DNA from: Erythrobacter sp. HKB08
GTDB lineage: Bacteria > Pseudomonadota > Alphaproteobacteria > Sphingomonadales > Sphingomonadaceae
Direction of reading: 5' to 3'
Assembly (NCBI RefSeq): GCF_004114695.1
Contig: NZ_CP035310.1
Location: 1,533,501 to 1,597,500, forward strand
DNA length: 64,000 nucleotides
Below the pieces are notes generated by a model, which did not search any database, was not told where the DNA came from, and saw only the letters and a program-made list of their open reading frames with translations. Within the stretch, counting starts at the first letter, position 1. Every line of letters begins with the position of its first letter. Below, piece after piece: positions 33,518 to 42,394 of the stretch. A program made the position numbers and the translations under genes.

Positions 33518-34612
33518 ATGGCCGACATACCGACTTCCTACCAGCTCGCTTCGCCGTCGATCCGGCCGTACGTCCAGCAATTGTGGCCGGGCGCGATGGC
33601 GATGCCGTTCGATACGCGCGACGAAGAGGGGCGCAAGATCAAGCTGACCGACGATCATCTGTCGGGCCGCTACATGCTCCTCATGTTCCTCAACGACCCC
33701 GACAGCGAGCAGGTCGAGCCGCTGCTTCGCTCGCTGGCGGAACTCGAACCGCGGCTCGACGAGGCGAATGCGACGGTCGTGGCAGTCAGCGCATCGACCG
33801 ATGCGGCGCGCAACAAGCGGATGAAGCGCGAGAGCGGCTTTCCCTGGCCTGTCATTTGCGATTCCTCGGGCGCGCTGTTCGCGTCCTACGGGCTGCACAA
33901 GGCAGGCGACCAGACGGTGCGGATCGTGATGATCACGCCCTACCGCCAGATCCGCGCGTGGTTCGACCTCGAAAAGGATGCAAGCGCAACGCTGAAGACG
34001 ATTATGGACCTATTGAAGAACTCGCAGGCCGCAGAAGAACTGCGCTGGAGCCCGCCGCATGCGCCGATCCTGATGGTGCCCAACGTCCTGTCGCCCGAAG
34101 AGTGCGGCAGGCTGGTGGAATCGGTCGAAACCGACACCCCCTTCATGGTCAGGCCGCCGCGCCCGGGCGAGATTGCCGGCAATTACAAGATCCCGGTCTA
34201 CGACCACGAGCGGCAGGACCGGGTCGACCTGATCATCAAGGACCCCAATACGCTGGCCTTCCTCGACGAGCGCATCTTTGGCCGGGTCACGCCGATGATC
34301 AAGAAGGCCTTTGCCTACGACGTGACGCGCCGCGAGGACCTGCACATCGCGCGCTATGTCGGCAAGCGCGAGGGCTTCGAAATGGGCCACCGCGACAATG
34401 TGGAACCGGCGGTCGCCCATCGCCGCTTCGCGCTCTCGATGAGCCTCAACGACGATTACGAAGGCGGCGAGATCGCGTTCAAGGAATTCAGCCCGAAAGG
34501 CTACCGCGTCCCCGCAGGGACGGCGATGATCTTCTCTTCGTCGCTGCTTCACGAGGTCCAGGAGACGACGTCGGGCGTGCGCTACAACCTGATCTCGCAC
34601 CTCTTCAGCTAG
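33518..34612 (+). CDS. Peroxiredoxin-like domain fused to a 2-oxoglutarate/Fe(II) oxygenase
   Basis: Residues 1-165 have a thioredoxin-fold peroxiredoxin (AhpC/TSA) layout: PGAMAMPFDTRDEEGRKIKL, the strand YMLLMFLNDPDSEQVEPLL, VVAVSAS and the FPWPVICDSSGALFASYGL region. No cysteine stands where the peroxidatic Cys belongs (after about residue 58); the only cysteines are 114 and 196. Residues 180-364 form a P4H-type oxygenase with iron ligands His291-x-Asp293 (GHRDN) and His345 (LLHEV) and a basic Arg355 for 2-oxoglutarate. The ATG follows AAAGG at good spacing. A catalytically silent redox domain could bind peroxide or a partner and steer the hydroxylase. The substrate is unknown. Confidence 0.87.
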   Translation: MADIPTSYQLASPSIRPYVQQLWPGAMAMPFDTRDEEGRKIKLTDDHLSGRYMLLMFLNDPDSEQVEPLLRSLAELEPRLDEANATVVAVSASTDAARNKRMKRESGFPWPVICDSSGALFASYGLHKAGDQTVRIVMITPYRQIRAWFDLEKDASATLKTIMDLLKNSQAAEELRWSPPHAPILMVPNVLSPEECGRLVESVETDTPFMVRPPRPGEIAGNYKIPVYDHERQDRVDLIIKDPNTLAFLDERIFGRVTPMIKKAFAYDVTRREDLHIARYVGKREGFEMGHRDNVEPAVAHRRFALSMSLNDDYEGGEIAFKEFSPKGYRVPAGTAMIFSSSLLHEVQETTSGVRYNLISHLFS

Positions 34613-34671
34613 GGCCGGTTTTTGCGATCACGCTTGCGGTGTAGTATTCGCGCTCCTGAAGGGAGAGAGCG

Positions 34672-34950
34672 ATGAAAATCACCGCAAGAGCAGTCCTCGC
34701 AGGCATGTCCGCCTTGGCGATCGCGGCGTGTTCGCAGGCCGGGGAAGAGCCGGCTGCCGAGGAGGTCGTGGCCGAAGAAACGCAGGCGGCGGAAACTGCC
34801 GAGGAAACTGCGGCTGCTGCGCCTGAAGAGGTCTTCGAAGTGTGCGACGAGAATGGCAATCGCTATCCGTCGGAAGCGGACGCACAGGCCGCGGGTCTCA
34901 GCGAAGCGGAATACGGCGCGACGTTCTGCGACTATTTCCCTGAGGAATAG
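34672..34950 (+). CDS. Small acidic lipoprotein with a Kazal-like C-terminus
   Basis: The 92-residue product has a lipobox (SALAIAAC, Cys20), so it should be lipidated. An Ala/Glu-rich linker (about 24-54) follows, then EVCDENGNRYPSEADAQAAG and a final Cys. That last segment resembles the core of Kazal-type domains (C-x-ENG-x-x-Y-x5-A-x-x-AG), but only two cysteines remain instead of six. GAAGGGAGAGAGCG precedes the ATG. The function is unknown; protease-inhibitor activity is not implied by two cysteines. Confidence 0.8.
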   Translation: MKITARAVLAGMSALAIAACSQAGEEPAAEEVVAEETQAAETAEETAAAAPEEVFEVCDENGNRYPSEADAQAAGLSEAEYGATFCDYFPEE

Positions 34951-34968
34951 GGTCGTCGGGCTGCGGGG

Positions 34969-35589
34969 CTAGCCGGAGAAGCTGGTCTCAAGCGATTCCG
35001 GCACTTGTTCGGCCGACACCACCTCGGCGTATTTCGCTTCGAGGTCGCGCAGGTTCTGGCCGTGGAGATCCGCGTCCCGGTCGGCGCAGGCATCGCCGAC
35101 CACGAACGGGATGTAGCCATATTGCAGCGTGTCGAGCGCGCTCGCCCGCACGCATCCCGAAGTCGAGAAACCGCCGATGTAGAGCGTGTCGATCGCGCGC
35201 TCTTTCAGCCAAGCGTCCAGCTCGGTGCCGAAGAAGGCGGATGGGTATTGCTTGATGAAAACCGGCTCGCCTTTGCGCGGGGCGAGTTGTGACGGGAATG
35301 CGCCTAGCGGGCCCTCGCCGACGAAGACCTCGAGCGCGGGTACCTTGCGGAAGAAATGACCGCCATCGGAGCCGCCCGGCTTGTAGCGCACCCCGGTCCA
35401 GATGACGGGCAGTCCACGCTCGCGAAACTGGTCGGCGAGAAGCGCCATCCGTTCGAGCGCCGCCTGTCCGCTGTCGAGGAACAGGGGCGATTGCGGCTCA
35501 ACGTAAGCCGCAACTGGGTCCACCAGTAACAAGGCGGGCGATTTGCCGGGCTTCAGATGCCCCGAAAAGGCGCTGTGCCATTCTGTCAC
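34969..35589 (-). CDS. Cysteine hydrolase, isochorismatase/N-carbamoylsarcosine amidase type
   Basis: These enzymes cleave amides such as N-carbamoylsarcosine, maleamate or nicotinamide by a Cys-Lys-Asp triad. The 206-residue form has Asp24 (LLLVDPVAAY), Lys113 (FIKQYPSAF) and Cys146 in GFSTSGCVRASALDTLQYG. The GCVRAxAxDxxQYG stretch is closest, from memory, to carbamoylsarcosine and maleamate amidases. The start is GTG at 35589, just after the CoA-transferase stop, with GGAAGGGCG upstream. It closes the leftward operon that includes hydantoinase A and B, consistent with hydrolysis of an N-carbamoyl product. Confidence 0.87.
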   Translation of the reverse strand: MTEWHSAFSGHLKPGKSPALLLVDPVAAYVEPQSPLFLDSGQAALERMALLADQFRERGLPVIWTGVRYKPGGSDGGHFFRKVPALEVFVGEGPLGAFPSQLAPRKGEPVFIKQYPSAFFGTELDAWLKERAIDTLYIGGFSTSGCVRASALDTLQYGYIPFVVGDACADRDADLHGQNLRDLEAKYAEVVSAEQVPESLETSFSG

Positions 35590-35611
35590 GTCGGACGCCC
35601 TTCCGCTCCCC

Positions 35612-36796
35612 TCAGATCGCTTCAGCCTCTTGAAGCCGCGCGATGTCGTCTTCGCCCATTCCCAGCAGCTCTGCAAAGACTTCCGCATTGTGGATGCCCG
35701 GCGAGGTTGGAGCAGGGCGGCGCACGCCGGAGGGGGTGGCTGAGAACTTGGGGAAGGCGTTCTGCATCTTGAGCTTGCCGTGACCGTCGGTCTCGACCTC
35801 GATGATCGCCTCGCGCGCCTTGAAATGCGGATCGTCGACCATGTCCCTGGCGGTATAGACCCGTCCGGCGGGGATCGAATATTCGATCATCAGCGCGTCG
35901 ACCTCGTCGATCGTCAGCGTGCCGGTCCAGGCGTTGATCAGCTCGTCGAGCTCGGTCTGGTTCTTCCCGCGCGCAAGGTGCGTCTTGTAGCGCGGGTCTT
36001 CGGCGAGTTCGGGTTGCCCCATCGCCTTCGCCAAACGCGCAAAAATGGCGTCGTTGTTCGCCCCGATCATGAAGGGGCCGTTTTTGCAGCTGTAGACGTT
36101 CGACGGTGCGATGCCCGGCAGGATCGAGCCCGAACGCTCGCGGATGAAACCGTTGTAGTCGTATTCGGGCACGAGGCCTTCCATGACCTGTAGGACCGCC
36201 TCGTAAAGCGCGGTGTCGATCACCTGGCCTTCGCCCGTCTTCTCGCGGTGGTGGAGTGCGGCGAGCACGCCCATGCAACCGTATGTCGCACACAGCGTAT
36301 CGCCGATCGAGACGCCCATGCGCGCCGGGGGACGGTCGGGATCGCCGACGATGTAGCGCCATCCGCCCATCGCCTCGCCGATGCCGCCGAAGCCCGCGCG
36401 GTCGGAATAGGGGCCGTATTGCCCGTAGCCCGACATACGCGCGATGATCAGGCCGGGGTTTTCCTTGTGAAGCTCTTCCGGCGACAGGCCCCATTTCTCG
36501 AGCGTGCCGGGCTTGAAGTTCTCGATCAGCACGTCCGCCTTGGCGATCAGCTTGCGTGCGAGCGCCTGTCCTTCGGGGATGCGCAGGTTGCAGGTGACCG
36601 AGCGCTTGTTGCGGCCGATGACTTCCCACTGGACCTTCTCGTCGCCCTGGCCCCACAGCCGCATCGGGTCGCCCGCGCCGGGCGGTTCGATCTTGATGAC
36701 ATCGGCCCCCATGTCGCCGAGCAACTGGCCGCAGAACGGACCGGCGAGGAGCTGGCCCATTTCGACGACGCGAATGTCGGAGAGTGCCCCGCTCAT
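35612..36796 (-). CDS. Class III CoA-transferase (CaiB/BaiF family)
   Basis: These enzymes move CoA between organic acids. The 394-residue protein begins SGALSDIRVVEMGQLLAGPFCGQLLGD, has the E-P-P-G-A-G-D-P motif near 37-44, and Asp194 in GEGQVIDTALYEAVL at the position of the catalytic Asp. Length and layout match family members such as formyl-CoA or succinyl-CoA:dicarboxylate transferases. The ATG overlaps the hydantoinase B stop in ATGA. In this operon it probably activates a free acid for the HMG-CoA lyase-like enzyme. Confidence 0.92.
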   Translation of the reverse strand: MSGALSDIRVVEMGQLLAGPFCGQLLGDMGADVIKIEPPGAGDPMRLWGQGDEKVQWEVIGRNKRSVTCNLRIPEGQALARKLIAKADVLIENFKPGTLEKWGLSPEELHKENPGLIIARMSGYGQYGPYSDRAGFGGIGEAMGGWRYIVGDPDRPPARMGVSIGDTLCATYGCMGVLAALHHREKTGEGQVIDTALYEAVLQVMEGLVPEYDYNGFIRERSGSILPGIAPSNVYSCKNGPFMIGANNDAIFARLAKAMGQPELAEDPRYKTHLARGKNQTELDELINAWTGTLTIDEVDALMIEYSIPAGRVYTARDMVDDPHFKAREAIIEVETDGHGKLKMQNAFPKFSATPSGVRRPAPTSPGIHNAEVFAELLGMGEDDIARLQEAEAI

Positions 36797-38688
36797 TCCG
36801 CTGCCTCTGCCAGCTGCGTTTCGTGCCATTCCGGCTGGATCGGGGCGGGAAGGCCCGTCTCCGCTTCGCAATTTGCGCGCAGCGCCTCGATACCGGGGCC
36901 GTAGTCGAACAGCGGCAGTTCTCCGCGATCGGCCTTCATCTGGGCGCGCAGGGCATCGGTGGCCGACGTGTCGATCTTGCCGTCCTTGTCCGCGACGACC
37001 CCATAGGCCTTTGCGCCGTCGGGCGTGACGAGACCTTGCCGGATTTCGAGGCCGACAAGTTCTGGATCGCGTTCGAGCGGATCGCCCCATCCGCCGCCGC
37101 CCCAGGTGATGAAGTGTAGCAGGTCGCCTTCGCGCACCGGCACGTCTTCGATCTTGTTGCCGACGATCTCAGTCGTGCCGTCGGCGCGTTCGAGCACCTT
37201 CTTGGCGCGCGCGCCGGGATGGCCGCCGTTGACGCCCCATGGCGGGACGAACCAGCGGTCGTCATGGATCGCTACCTGCCCGTCGGCGAGGAAGCGGTAG
37301 GTCATGTGGATGCCGTTGCCGCCGCGATGCAGACCCGCACCGCCGCTATCGGGCTCGGTCGAATAACGCTCGATGCGCAGCGGGAAGTAGCGTTCGAGGA
37401 ACTCGTTCGGCACATTGGTGAAGCCCGGCCACAGCGAATGCCCGTCCGGTCCGTCGCCGAGGGGGCGCCCCGGAATGCCGCCGAAGCCGATCTGGAACAG
37501 CTGGAACCACTCGCGCTCCTTTCCGTCCCGCTGATCCCACCCGGAATAGAACAGGTGCGGCGAGGACGAGAAACCGGCTGCATTGAGGAACTCCGGCGTG
37601 CCCTGTCCGAGCAGGCCGCCGAGAATATCGAAGATGCGTCCGAGTGCGTGCGTGCGACCCGAAAGAGCGGCGGGGAACTGCGGCTTGAGCAGCGAACCTT
37701 CCGGGATGCGGACCTCGATCAGGTCGTAGAACCCGTCGTTGAACAGGATCTGCGGGTCGAAGACCATGATCATGTAGATCCCGAAGAACATCTTGAACAT
37801 GTTCTCGTTGAGATAAAAGTTGATCGAGGCGGCGGACTGCGGATCGGTGCCGTCGAAGTCGAGGATGACCTTGTCGCCCTCGCGCCACATGGTGCACTTG
37901 ATCTTGTAGGGGCCGTAGCCCTTGCCGTCGTCGCAGATGTAATCCTCGAAACTGGCGGGCTTTTCCGCAACCGCCTGCGAAATCAGTGCCTTCATCGCGC
38001 GGTAATTGCGATCGAGCAGTTCCTGCGTTGCCGAGACATAGACATCGTCGCCGAAACGCTCCGCCATTTCCACGACGCGGCGTGCAGCCACTCGGCAGGA
38101 GGCGATGAGCGCGTTGAGGTCGGCCTGGCACCAGTCGGGTTTGCGCGTCTGGTGCATGACGAGCTTCATCAGGTCTTCGTTGTAATCGCCCTTCTTCCAG
38201 ATCTTCACCGGCGGGATGCGCACGCCTTCCTCGAAGATCGAGCTTGCCCCGATCGGCATGGAGCCGGGGACCGAACCACCGATGTCCGACTGGTGGCCGA
38301 ACATCGCTGTGTAGGCGAGCAGGCGTCCGTCCTTGAACACGGGCAGCAGCACCAGCCAGTCGTTCGAGTGGCTGATCGCGCCCTCGCAGGAATAGGGATC
38401 GGACAGGAAGATCATGTCGCCGTCTTCCAGCGTGTCGTCGTAGCCTTTGAGGAAGCCGTCGATGAAGCTGCCGAACTGGCCGACGATCATCTTGCCCTTG
38501 GGGTCTGCGATGAGCGGGAAAGCGTCGCCCTGTTCGCGGATGCCGGGCGACATGGCGGTGCGCACCAGCGTCGCGTCCATCTCGATGCGCGCGTTGCGCA
38601 GCGCGTTCTCGATGATGTCGAGCGTGACCGGATCGATCGCGACCTTCTCGAAGGGCGTGTCGTTGGTTTCGATGATTTGTGCCGGCAT
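36793..38688 (-). CDS. Hydantoinase B/oxoprolinase family subunit
   Basis: HyuB-type proteins pair with HyuA to open hydantoins or 5-oxoproline with ATP, or to carboxylate ketones in acetone and acetophenone carboxylases. The 631-residue protein begins with the family pattern DPVTLDIIENALRNARIEMDATLVRTAMSPGIREQGD, followed by DPY, the GHQSDIGGSVPGSM metal segment with His and Asp, and a Gly-rich C-terminal GGGGWGDPLERDP. It starts only 4 bases after the HyuA stop and overlaps the CoA-transferase start. Substrate not determinable. Confidence 0.93.
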   Translation of the reverse strand: MPAQIIETNDTPFEKVAIDPVTLDIIENALRNARIEMDATLVRTAMSPGIREQGDAFPLIADPKGKMIVGQFGSFIDGFLKGYDDTLEDGDMIFLSDPYSCEGAISHSNDWLVLLPVFKDGRLLAYTAMFGHQSDIGGSVPGSMPIGASSIFEEGVRIPPVKIWKKGDYNEDLMKLVMHQTRKPDWCQADLNALIASCRVAARRVVEMAERFGDDVYVSATQELLDRNYRAMKALISQAVAEKPASFEDYICDDGKGYGPYKIKCTMWREGDKVILDFDGTDPQSAASINFYLNENMFKMFFGIYMIMVFDPQILFNDGFYDLIEVRIPEGSLLKPQFPAALSGRTHALGRIFDILGGLLGQGTPEFLNAAGFSSSPHLFYSGWDQRDGKEREWFQLFQIGFGGIPGRPLGDGPDGHSLWPGFTNVPNEFLERYFPLRIERYSTEPDSGGAGLHRGGNGIHMTYRFLADGQVAIHDDRWFVPPWGVNGGHPGARAKKVLERADGTTEIVGNKIEDVPVREGDLLHFITWGGGGWGDPLERDPELVGLEIRQGLVTPDGAKAYGVVADKDGKIDTSATDALRAQMKADRGELPLFDYGPGIEALRANCEAETGLPAPIQPEWHETQLAEAAE

Positions 38689-38692
38689 CGTC

Positions 38693-40750
38693 TCAGCCCT
38701 CCTGGTTCGGGTTGATGAGAATGTTACCCACCTTGTCGACCGTGGCGACGCAGCCGCTCTCGACCAGGGTGGTGGAATCCATTTCGGTGATGATCGCGGG
38801 GCCGGAGATGATGTCGCCCTGTCGCAGTTTTCCGCGGTCGTAGATCACCGCGGCCTGCTCGCGCCCGTCCATCCATAGAGTGTGGTCGCGGATCTTGGCG
38901 GCAGACGGATCGCCGTCGCCCTTCTCCAGCTCGATTGCGGGGAGGGCAGGCGCCTGTCCGAGCGCAACGGCGCGCAGGTTCACGATCTCGTGCGGCGTAT
39001 CCATGTTGAAGGTGAACAGGCGCAGGTGCTCCTCGTCGAAACGGGCGAGCACGCCTTCGATGCCGTCTTTCTCGAGGATCGCCTTGTCGATCGTCAGCGG
39101 GACTTCGAAGGCCTGGCCCGCATAGCGCACGTCGACTTCGAACTCGGTCGTGATCTGGTCTTCGGCAACCCCGTCGGCGAGCAATTCGCCGCGGGTCTGC
39201 TTCGCCATTTCGTCGAGCACTGCCTCGAGGTCTGCGATGCTCGTGTCCTTGGCCAGCTTCGAGAAGCTGCGCGCGGTTTCGGTGCGCATCTGGGTGGTCG
39301 CATCGCCGAGCGCACACAGCACGCCGGGCGAAACCGGCGAGACCGCGGGCCAGCTGCCCATAAGCTTGGCGACGGCGTTGACATGCAGCGGCCCCGCGCC
39401 GCCGAAACCCATCAGTGCGAATTCGCGCGGGTCGTAGCCCTGCTGCACGCTGATCATGCGCAGCGCGCCGAACATGTTCTCGTTCACGATGTCGATGATC
39501 CCGCGCGCGGCTTCCATCAGGCTCACCCCGAGCGCGTCCGCGATGGTTTGCACTGCCTTCTTCGCGCCCTCGCGATCGAGCTGGAAACTGCCGCCGAGCA
39601 GGTCTTCGGGCAGGTAGCCGAGAACGACGTTTGCATCGGTCACGGTCGGCTGCTCGCCGCCCTTGTTGTAGGCGACGGGGCCGGGCACCGCGCCCGCGCT
39701 TTCCGGGCCGACGCGCAGCGCCTTGGTCAGCTCGGGCACATGCGCGATCGAACCGCCGCCTGCGCCGACCGTCTTCACGTCGAGCGCCGATGCGCGCACC
39801 GAGAGGTGGCCGACATCGGTAGTCCGCACACGGCGAGCCTCCAGCCCTTCGATCAGCGCAACGTCGGTCGAAGTCCCGCCGACATCGAGGGTTAGGATGT
39901 TCTTCAGCCCGGCATTCTTCGCGACCCACTTTGCGCCAGTGACGCCTCCTGCCGGACCCGACATGAGGATGTTGACCGGATGCTCTTCCGCCTTGTGGCT
40001 GCTCATCAGGCCGCCGTCCGAACGCAGCAGCGAAAGCCTGCCTTCGACGCCCTGGTCTTCGAGCTTGGTGCGCAGGTTCGAGACATATTTGCTCACCACC
40101 GGGCGCACGGCAGCGTTGGCCACCGTCGAGAGCGTGCGCTCGTACTCCTGCATTTCCGGCAGGACTTCGTGGCTCAGCGACACGGGAACGCCGGGCAATT
40201 CCTCGGCGGCGATTTCGCCGATGCGCTTCTCGTGCGCGCCGTTGACGTAGGCGTTGATCAGGCTGACCGTCAGCGCCTCCACCCCGTTGTCCTTGAGCTT
40301 GCGCAGGGCCGTGCGCACTGCATCCTCGTCGAGCGGGCGCACTTCTTTGCCGTCTGCGCCCATGCGGCCGGGCACTTCGACCGTGTCTTCAAGATGGGCG
40401 AGCGGCTGCGGCTTGGGCCAGACGATCCAAGCCGCGAGGCCGCCGGGAACGAAGCTGCGCGCAATCTGCATTATGTCGCGGTAGCCTTCGGTCGTGACCA
40501 GCCCGACCTTCGCGCCCTTGCCTTCGAGCACCGCATTGGTCGCGACGGTCGTTCCGTGGAGGAAATAGGCGATATCGCTTGCCGAAACGCCCGCCTCCTC
40601 GGTGATCGCCTTCACCCCGTTGAGAATACCCTCGGAGCTGTCATGCGGGGTCGAGGGCGTCTTGTGGCGCCAGAACCGGCCATTGTCCTCGTCGAACAGC
40701 AGAAGATCGGTGAAAGTCCCGCCGACATCGACACCCAGCCTGTAAGTCAT
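38693..40750 (-). CDS. Hydantoinase A/oxoprolinase family subunit
   Basis: HyuA is the ATPase half of the hydantoinase/oxoprolinase/carboxylase family, with an acetate-and-sugar-kinase fold. The 685-residue protein has the phosphate-1 loop GVDVGGTFTDLLLFDE, HGTTVATNAVLEGKGA, the second phosphate motif TLDVGGTSTDVALIEG, and GFGGAGPLH near 460. The ATG at 40750 (MTYRLGVDVGG) follows CACGGAG; a longer start at 40768 is less likely. Together with HyuB it should form the ATP-dependent amidohydrolase or carboxylase of the cluster. Confidence 0.94.
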   Translation of the reverse strand: MTYRLGVDVGGTFTDLLLFDEDNGRFWRHKTPSTPHDSSEGILNGVKAITEEAGVSASDIAYFLHGTTVATNAVLEGKGAKVGLVTTEGYRDIMQIARSFVPGGLAAWIVWPKPQPLAHLEDTVEVPGRMGADGKEVRPLDEDAVRTALRKLKDNGVEALTVSLINAYVNGAHEKRIGEIAAEELPGVPVSLSHEVLPEMQEYERTLSTVANAAVRPVVSKYVSNLRTKLEDQGVEGRLSLLRSDGGLMSSHKAEEHPVNILMSGPAGGVTGAKWVAKNAGLKNILTLDVGGTSTDVALIEGLEARRVRTTDVGHLSVRASALDVKTVGAGGGSIAHVPELTKALRVGPESAGAVPGPVAYNKGGEQPTVTDANVVLGYLPEDLLGGSFQLDREGAKKAVQTIADALGVSLMEAARGIIDIVNENMFGALRMISVQQGYDPREFALMGFGGAGPLHVNAVAKLMGSWPAVSPVSPGVLCALGDATTQMRTETARSFSKLAKDTSIADLEAVLDEMAKQTRGELLADGVAEDQITTEFEVDVRYAGQAFEVPLTIDKAILEKDGIEGVLARFDEEHLRLFTFNMDTPHEIVNLRAVALGQAPALPAIELEKGDGDPSAAKIRDHTLWMDGREQAAVIYDRGKLRQGDIISGPAIITEMDSTTLVESGCVATVDKVGNILINPNQEG

Positions 40751-40775
40751 AGAATCTCCGTGGCTCAAATAAGGA

Positions 40776-41693
40776 TCAGGCCGCGCGCGCGACCAGGGAT
40801 GGCAGTTCCCGGCCCAGCCGTTCGGCGAACCAGTGGTTTGTGGCGATGGCCGCGTCGAGATCGACGCCGCTGTCGATCCCGGACTGGTCCATCAGGTAAA
40901 TGAGGTCTTCGGTCGCGATATTGCCGGTCGCCTTGGGCGCGAAGGGGCAGCCGCCGAGCCCGCCGAGCGATGCGTCGAAAACGCGCACGCCCGATTGGTA
41001 GGCTGCCCATGCATTCGCGATTCCGGTGCCGCGGGTATTGTGGAAATGACAGCGCATCGGGATCTTGCCGCCGAGCAATTCGCCGAGCCTGCCGAATAGC
41101 TCGGTCACCTGTGCAGGAGTGCCGACGCCGATCGTGTCGGCGAGGGCGATTTCGTCCGGCTCCTCCGCTGCCATTTCCTCCGCGATCGCGAGGACGGTTT
41201 CGGGTTTGACCTCGCCCTCGAACGGGCACCCGAAGGCCGCGCTGATGGTAACTTGCGCGCGCATACCTTCCGCCTTGGCGAAACGGATCATGTCGCGGTT
41301 CTCGGCGATGCCCTGCTCGATCGTCTGGCCCTGGTTCTTCTGGCCGAATGTATCGCTCGCGACGAGCACGCAGCCGACCTGGTCGATACCTCTATTGCCG
41401 CCTTCACGCGTTGCGAGCGCGCGCATGACGCCGCGCTTGTTGAGGGTCAGGCCGATGTAGGTAACGTCCTCACGGTCGGGCAGGCCGGCGATGACGGCCT
41501 CCGCATCCGCCATTTGCGGGACACGCTTGGGATGCACGAAACTCGCAACTTCGAGCCTGCGCGCGCCGTAGCCGATCATGCGGTCGATCAAGGTGAGCTT
41601 GGTGCCGGTCTCGACCGTTTCGGGCTCGTTCTGCAGGCCGTCACGCGGGCCTACTTCTACCAGTTCGATTCTATCCGCGTGGTCTGTATACAT
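40776..41693 (-). CDS. HMG-CoA lyase-like enzyme
   Basis: This DRE-TIM metallolyase family cleaves 3-hydroxyacyl-CoA compounds, classically HMG-CoA to acetyl-CoA and acetoacetate. The 305-residue protein has VEVGPRDGLQNE (Arg17, Asp18), the metal pair His216 and His218 in CHFHNTRG, and Cys249 in GLGGCPFAPKATGN, the loop that closes on substrate. The start at 41693 (MYTDHADRIELVEVG) is used; a longer frame would overlap the regulator gene. The first codons overlap a TGTATACA palindrome. Next to a CoA-transferase it suggests activation then aldol cleavage of a hydroxy acid. Confidence 0.92.
   Translation of the reverse strand: MYTDHADRIELVEVGPRDGLQNEPETVETGTKLTLIDRMIGYGARRLEVASFVHPKRVPQMADAEAVIAGLPDREDVTYIGLTLNKRGVMRALATREGGNRGIDQVGCVLVASDTFGQKNQGQTIEQGIAENRDMIRFAKAEGMRAQVTISAAFGCPFEGEVKPETVLAIAEEMAAEEPDEIALADTIGVGTPAQVTELFGRLGELLGGKIPMRCHFHNTRGTGIANAWAAYQSGVRVFDASLGGLGGCPFAPKATGNIATEDLIYLMDQSGIDSGVDLDAAIATNHWFAERLGRELPSLVARAA
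41685..41692. promoter_or_regulatory. Second TGTATACA site, over the lyase start
   Basis: The eight-base perfect palindrome is the core of the longer ATTGTATACAAT site upstream of the regulator. It overlaps the ATG of the lyase gene. Part of it encodes M-Y-T, so coding constraint may explain it. Confidence 0.3.
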
Positions 41694-41697
41694 TTTG

Positions 41698-42366
41698 TCA
41701 GGCCGCATCCTTGTCGATGGAAGGAAGGCCGCGATGTGCATCGGCATAGGCGTGATAGGCGCGGCGGATGTGCCCGGCCATCACCGCCTCGGCCCAGGCG
41801 CCGTCATGGCGGGCGAAAGCCGCCAGCAGGTCGTCATGCTCGCTGTGCGAACTGTTGAACGCATCGCGCCCGTAATGCTGCGCCGTGCGCCAGACGACCG
41901 GCTGTTCGATCAGCGATCCAAGCAGCCGGATCAGGCGCCGCGAACCCGAAGCCTCGAGGATAATCTCGTGGAATTGCTTGTTGTATTCGAGAAACGCCGC
42001 GACGTCGGGGTTCTTGCCGCGAATGGCCGTGTAAATAGCTGAATTACAAGCGCGAAGGCGTTCGAGGGTGCGATCGTCCATCCGCTCGGCCGCGCGCTTT
42101 GCGGCATAGCCTTCGAGCATGGCGCGCAGCTCGAATGCATCGGCGACATCGCTGAGCGACCAGTCGGCGACGAAACTGCGCTGGGATTCGTTCTTGCGCA
42201 CGAGCAGCTCGGCTTCGAGTCGGCGAAGGGCATCACGGACTGGCGTGCGCGATACGCCGCAACGCTCGGCCAATGCTTCTTCGCTCAGTTGCTCGCCCGA
42301 AGAAAGCTCGCCCGACAGGATCATCGCGCGAATGGTGTCGTATGCTCTGTCTGAGGCCTTGGCCAC
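41698..42366 (-). CDS. GntR-family regulator, FCD type
   Basis: FadR/FCD regulators repress catabolic operons and release DNA on binding an organic acid. The 222-residue form has a winged helix over residues 1-70 (LSEEALAERCGVSRTPVRDALRRLE) and an all-helical FCD domain. The usual metal-binding residues are visible: the Asn/His pair in EYNKQFHEIIL, the His in SHSEHDDLL and the His in AGHIRRAYH. The start is taken as GTG at 42366 after GAGAGACC, because the frame upstream crosses the promoter region. It leads the leftward catabolic genes and diverges from the TonB receptor. Confidence 0.9.
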   Translation of the reverse strand: MAKASDRAYDTIRAMILSGELSSGEQLSEEALAERCGVSRTPVRDALRRLEAELLVRKNESQRSFVADWSLSDVADAFELRAMLEGYAAKRAAERMDDRTLERLRACNSAIYTAIRGKNPDVAAFLEYNKQFHEIILEASGSRRLIRLLGSLIEQPVVWRTAQHYGRDAFNSSHSEHDDLLAAFARHDGAWAEAVMAGHIRRAYHAYADAHRGLPSIDKDAA

Positions 42367-42394
42367 AATGGTCTCTCGCTCTTGACTCGGACAA

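Noticed and set aside
32134-34644. An 836-codon plus-strand frame spanning the helicase gene and the peroxiredoxin-oxygenase gene
   Set aside because: It is antisense to the helicase and out of phase with the oxygenase, so it joins two unrelated shadows.
34969-42366. Reading the HyuA/HyuB cluster as a plain creatinine pathway
   Set aside because: Creatininase or creatinine deaminase and sarcosine oxidase are missing, and the CoA-transferase and lyase do not fit that route.
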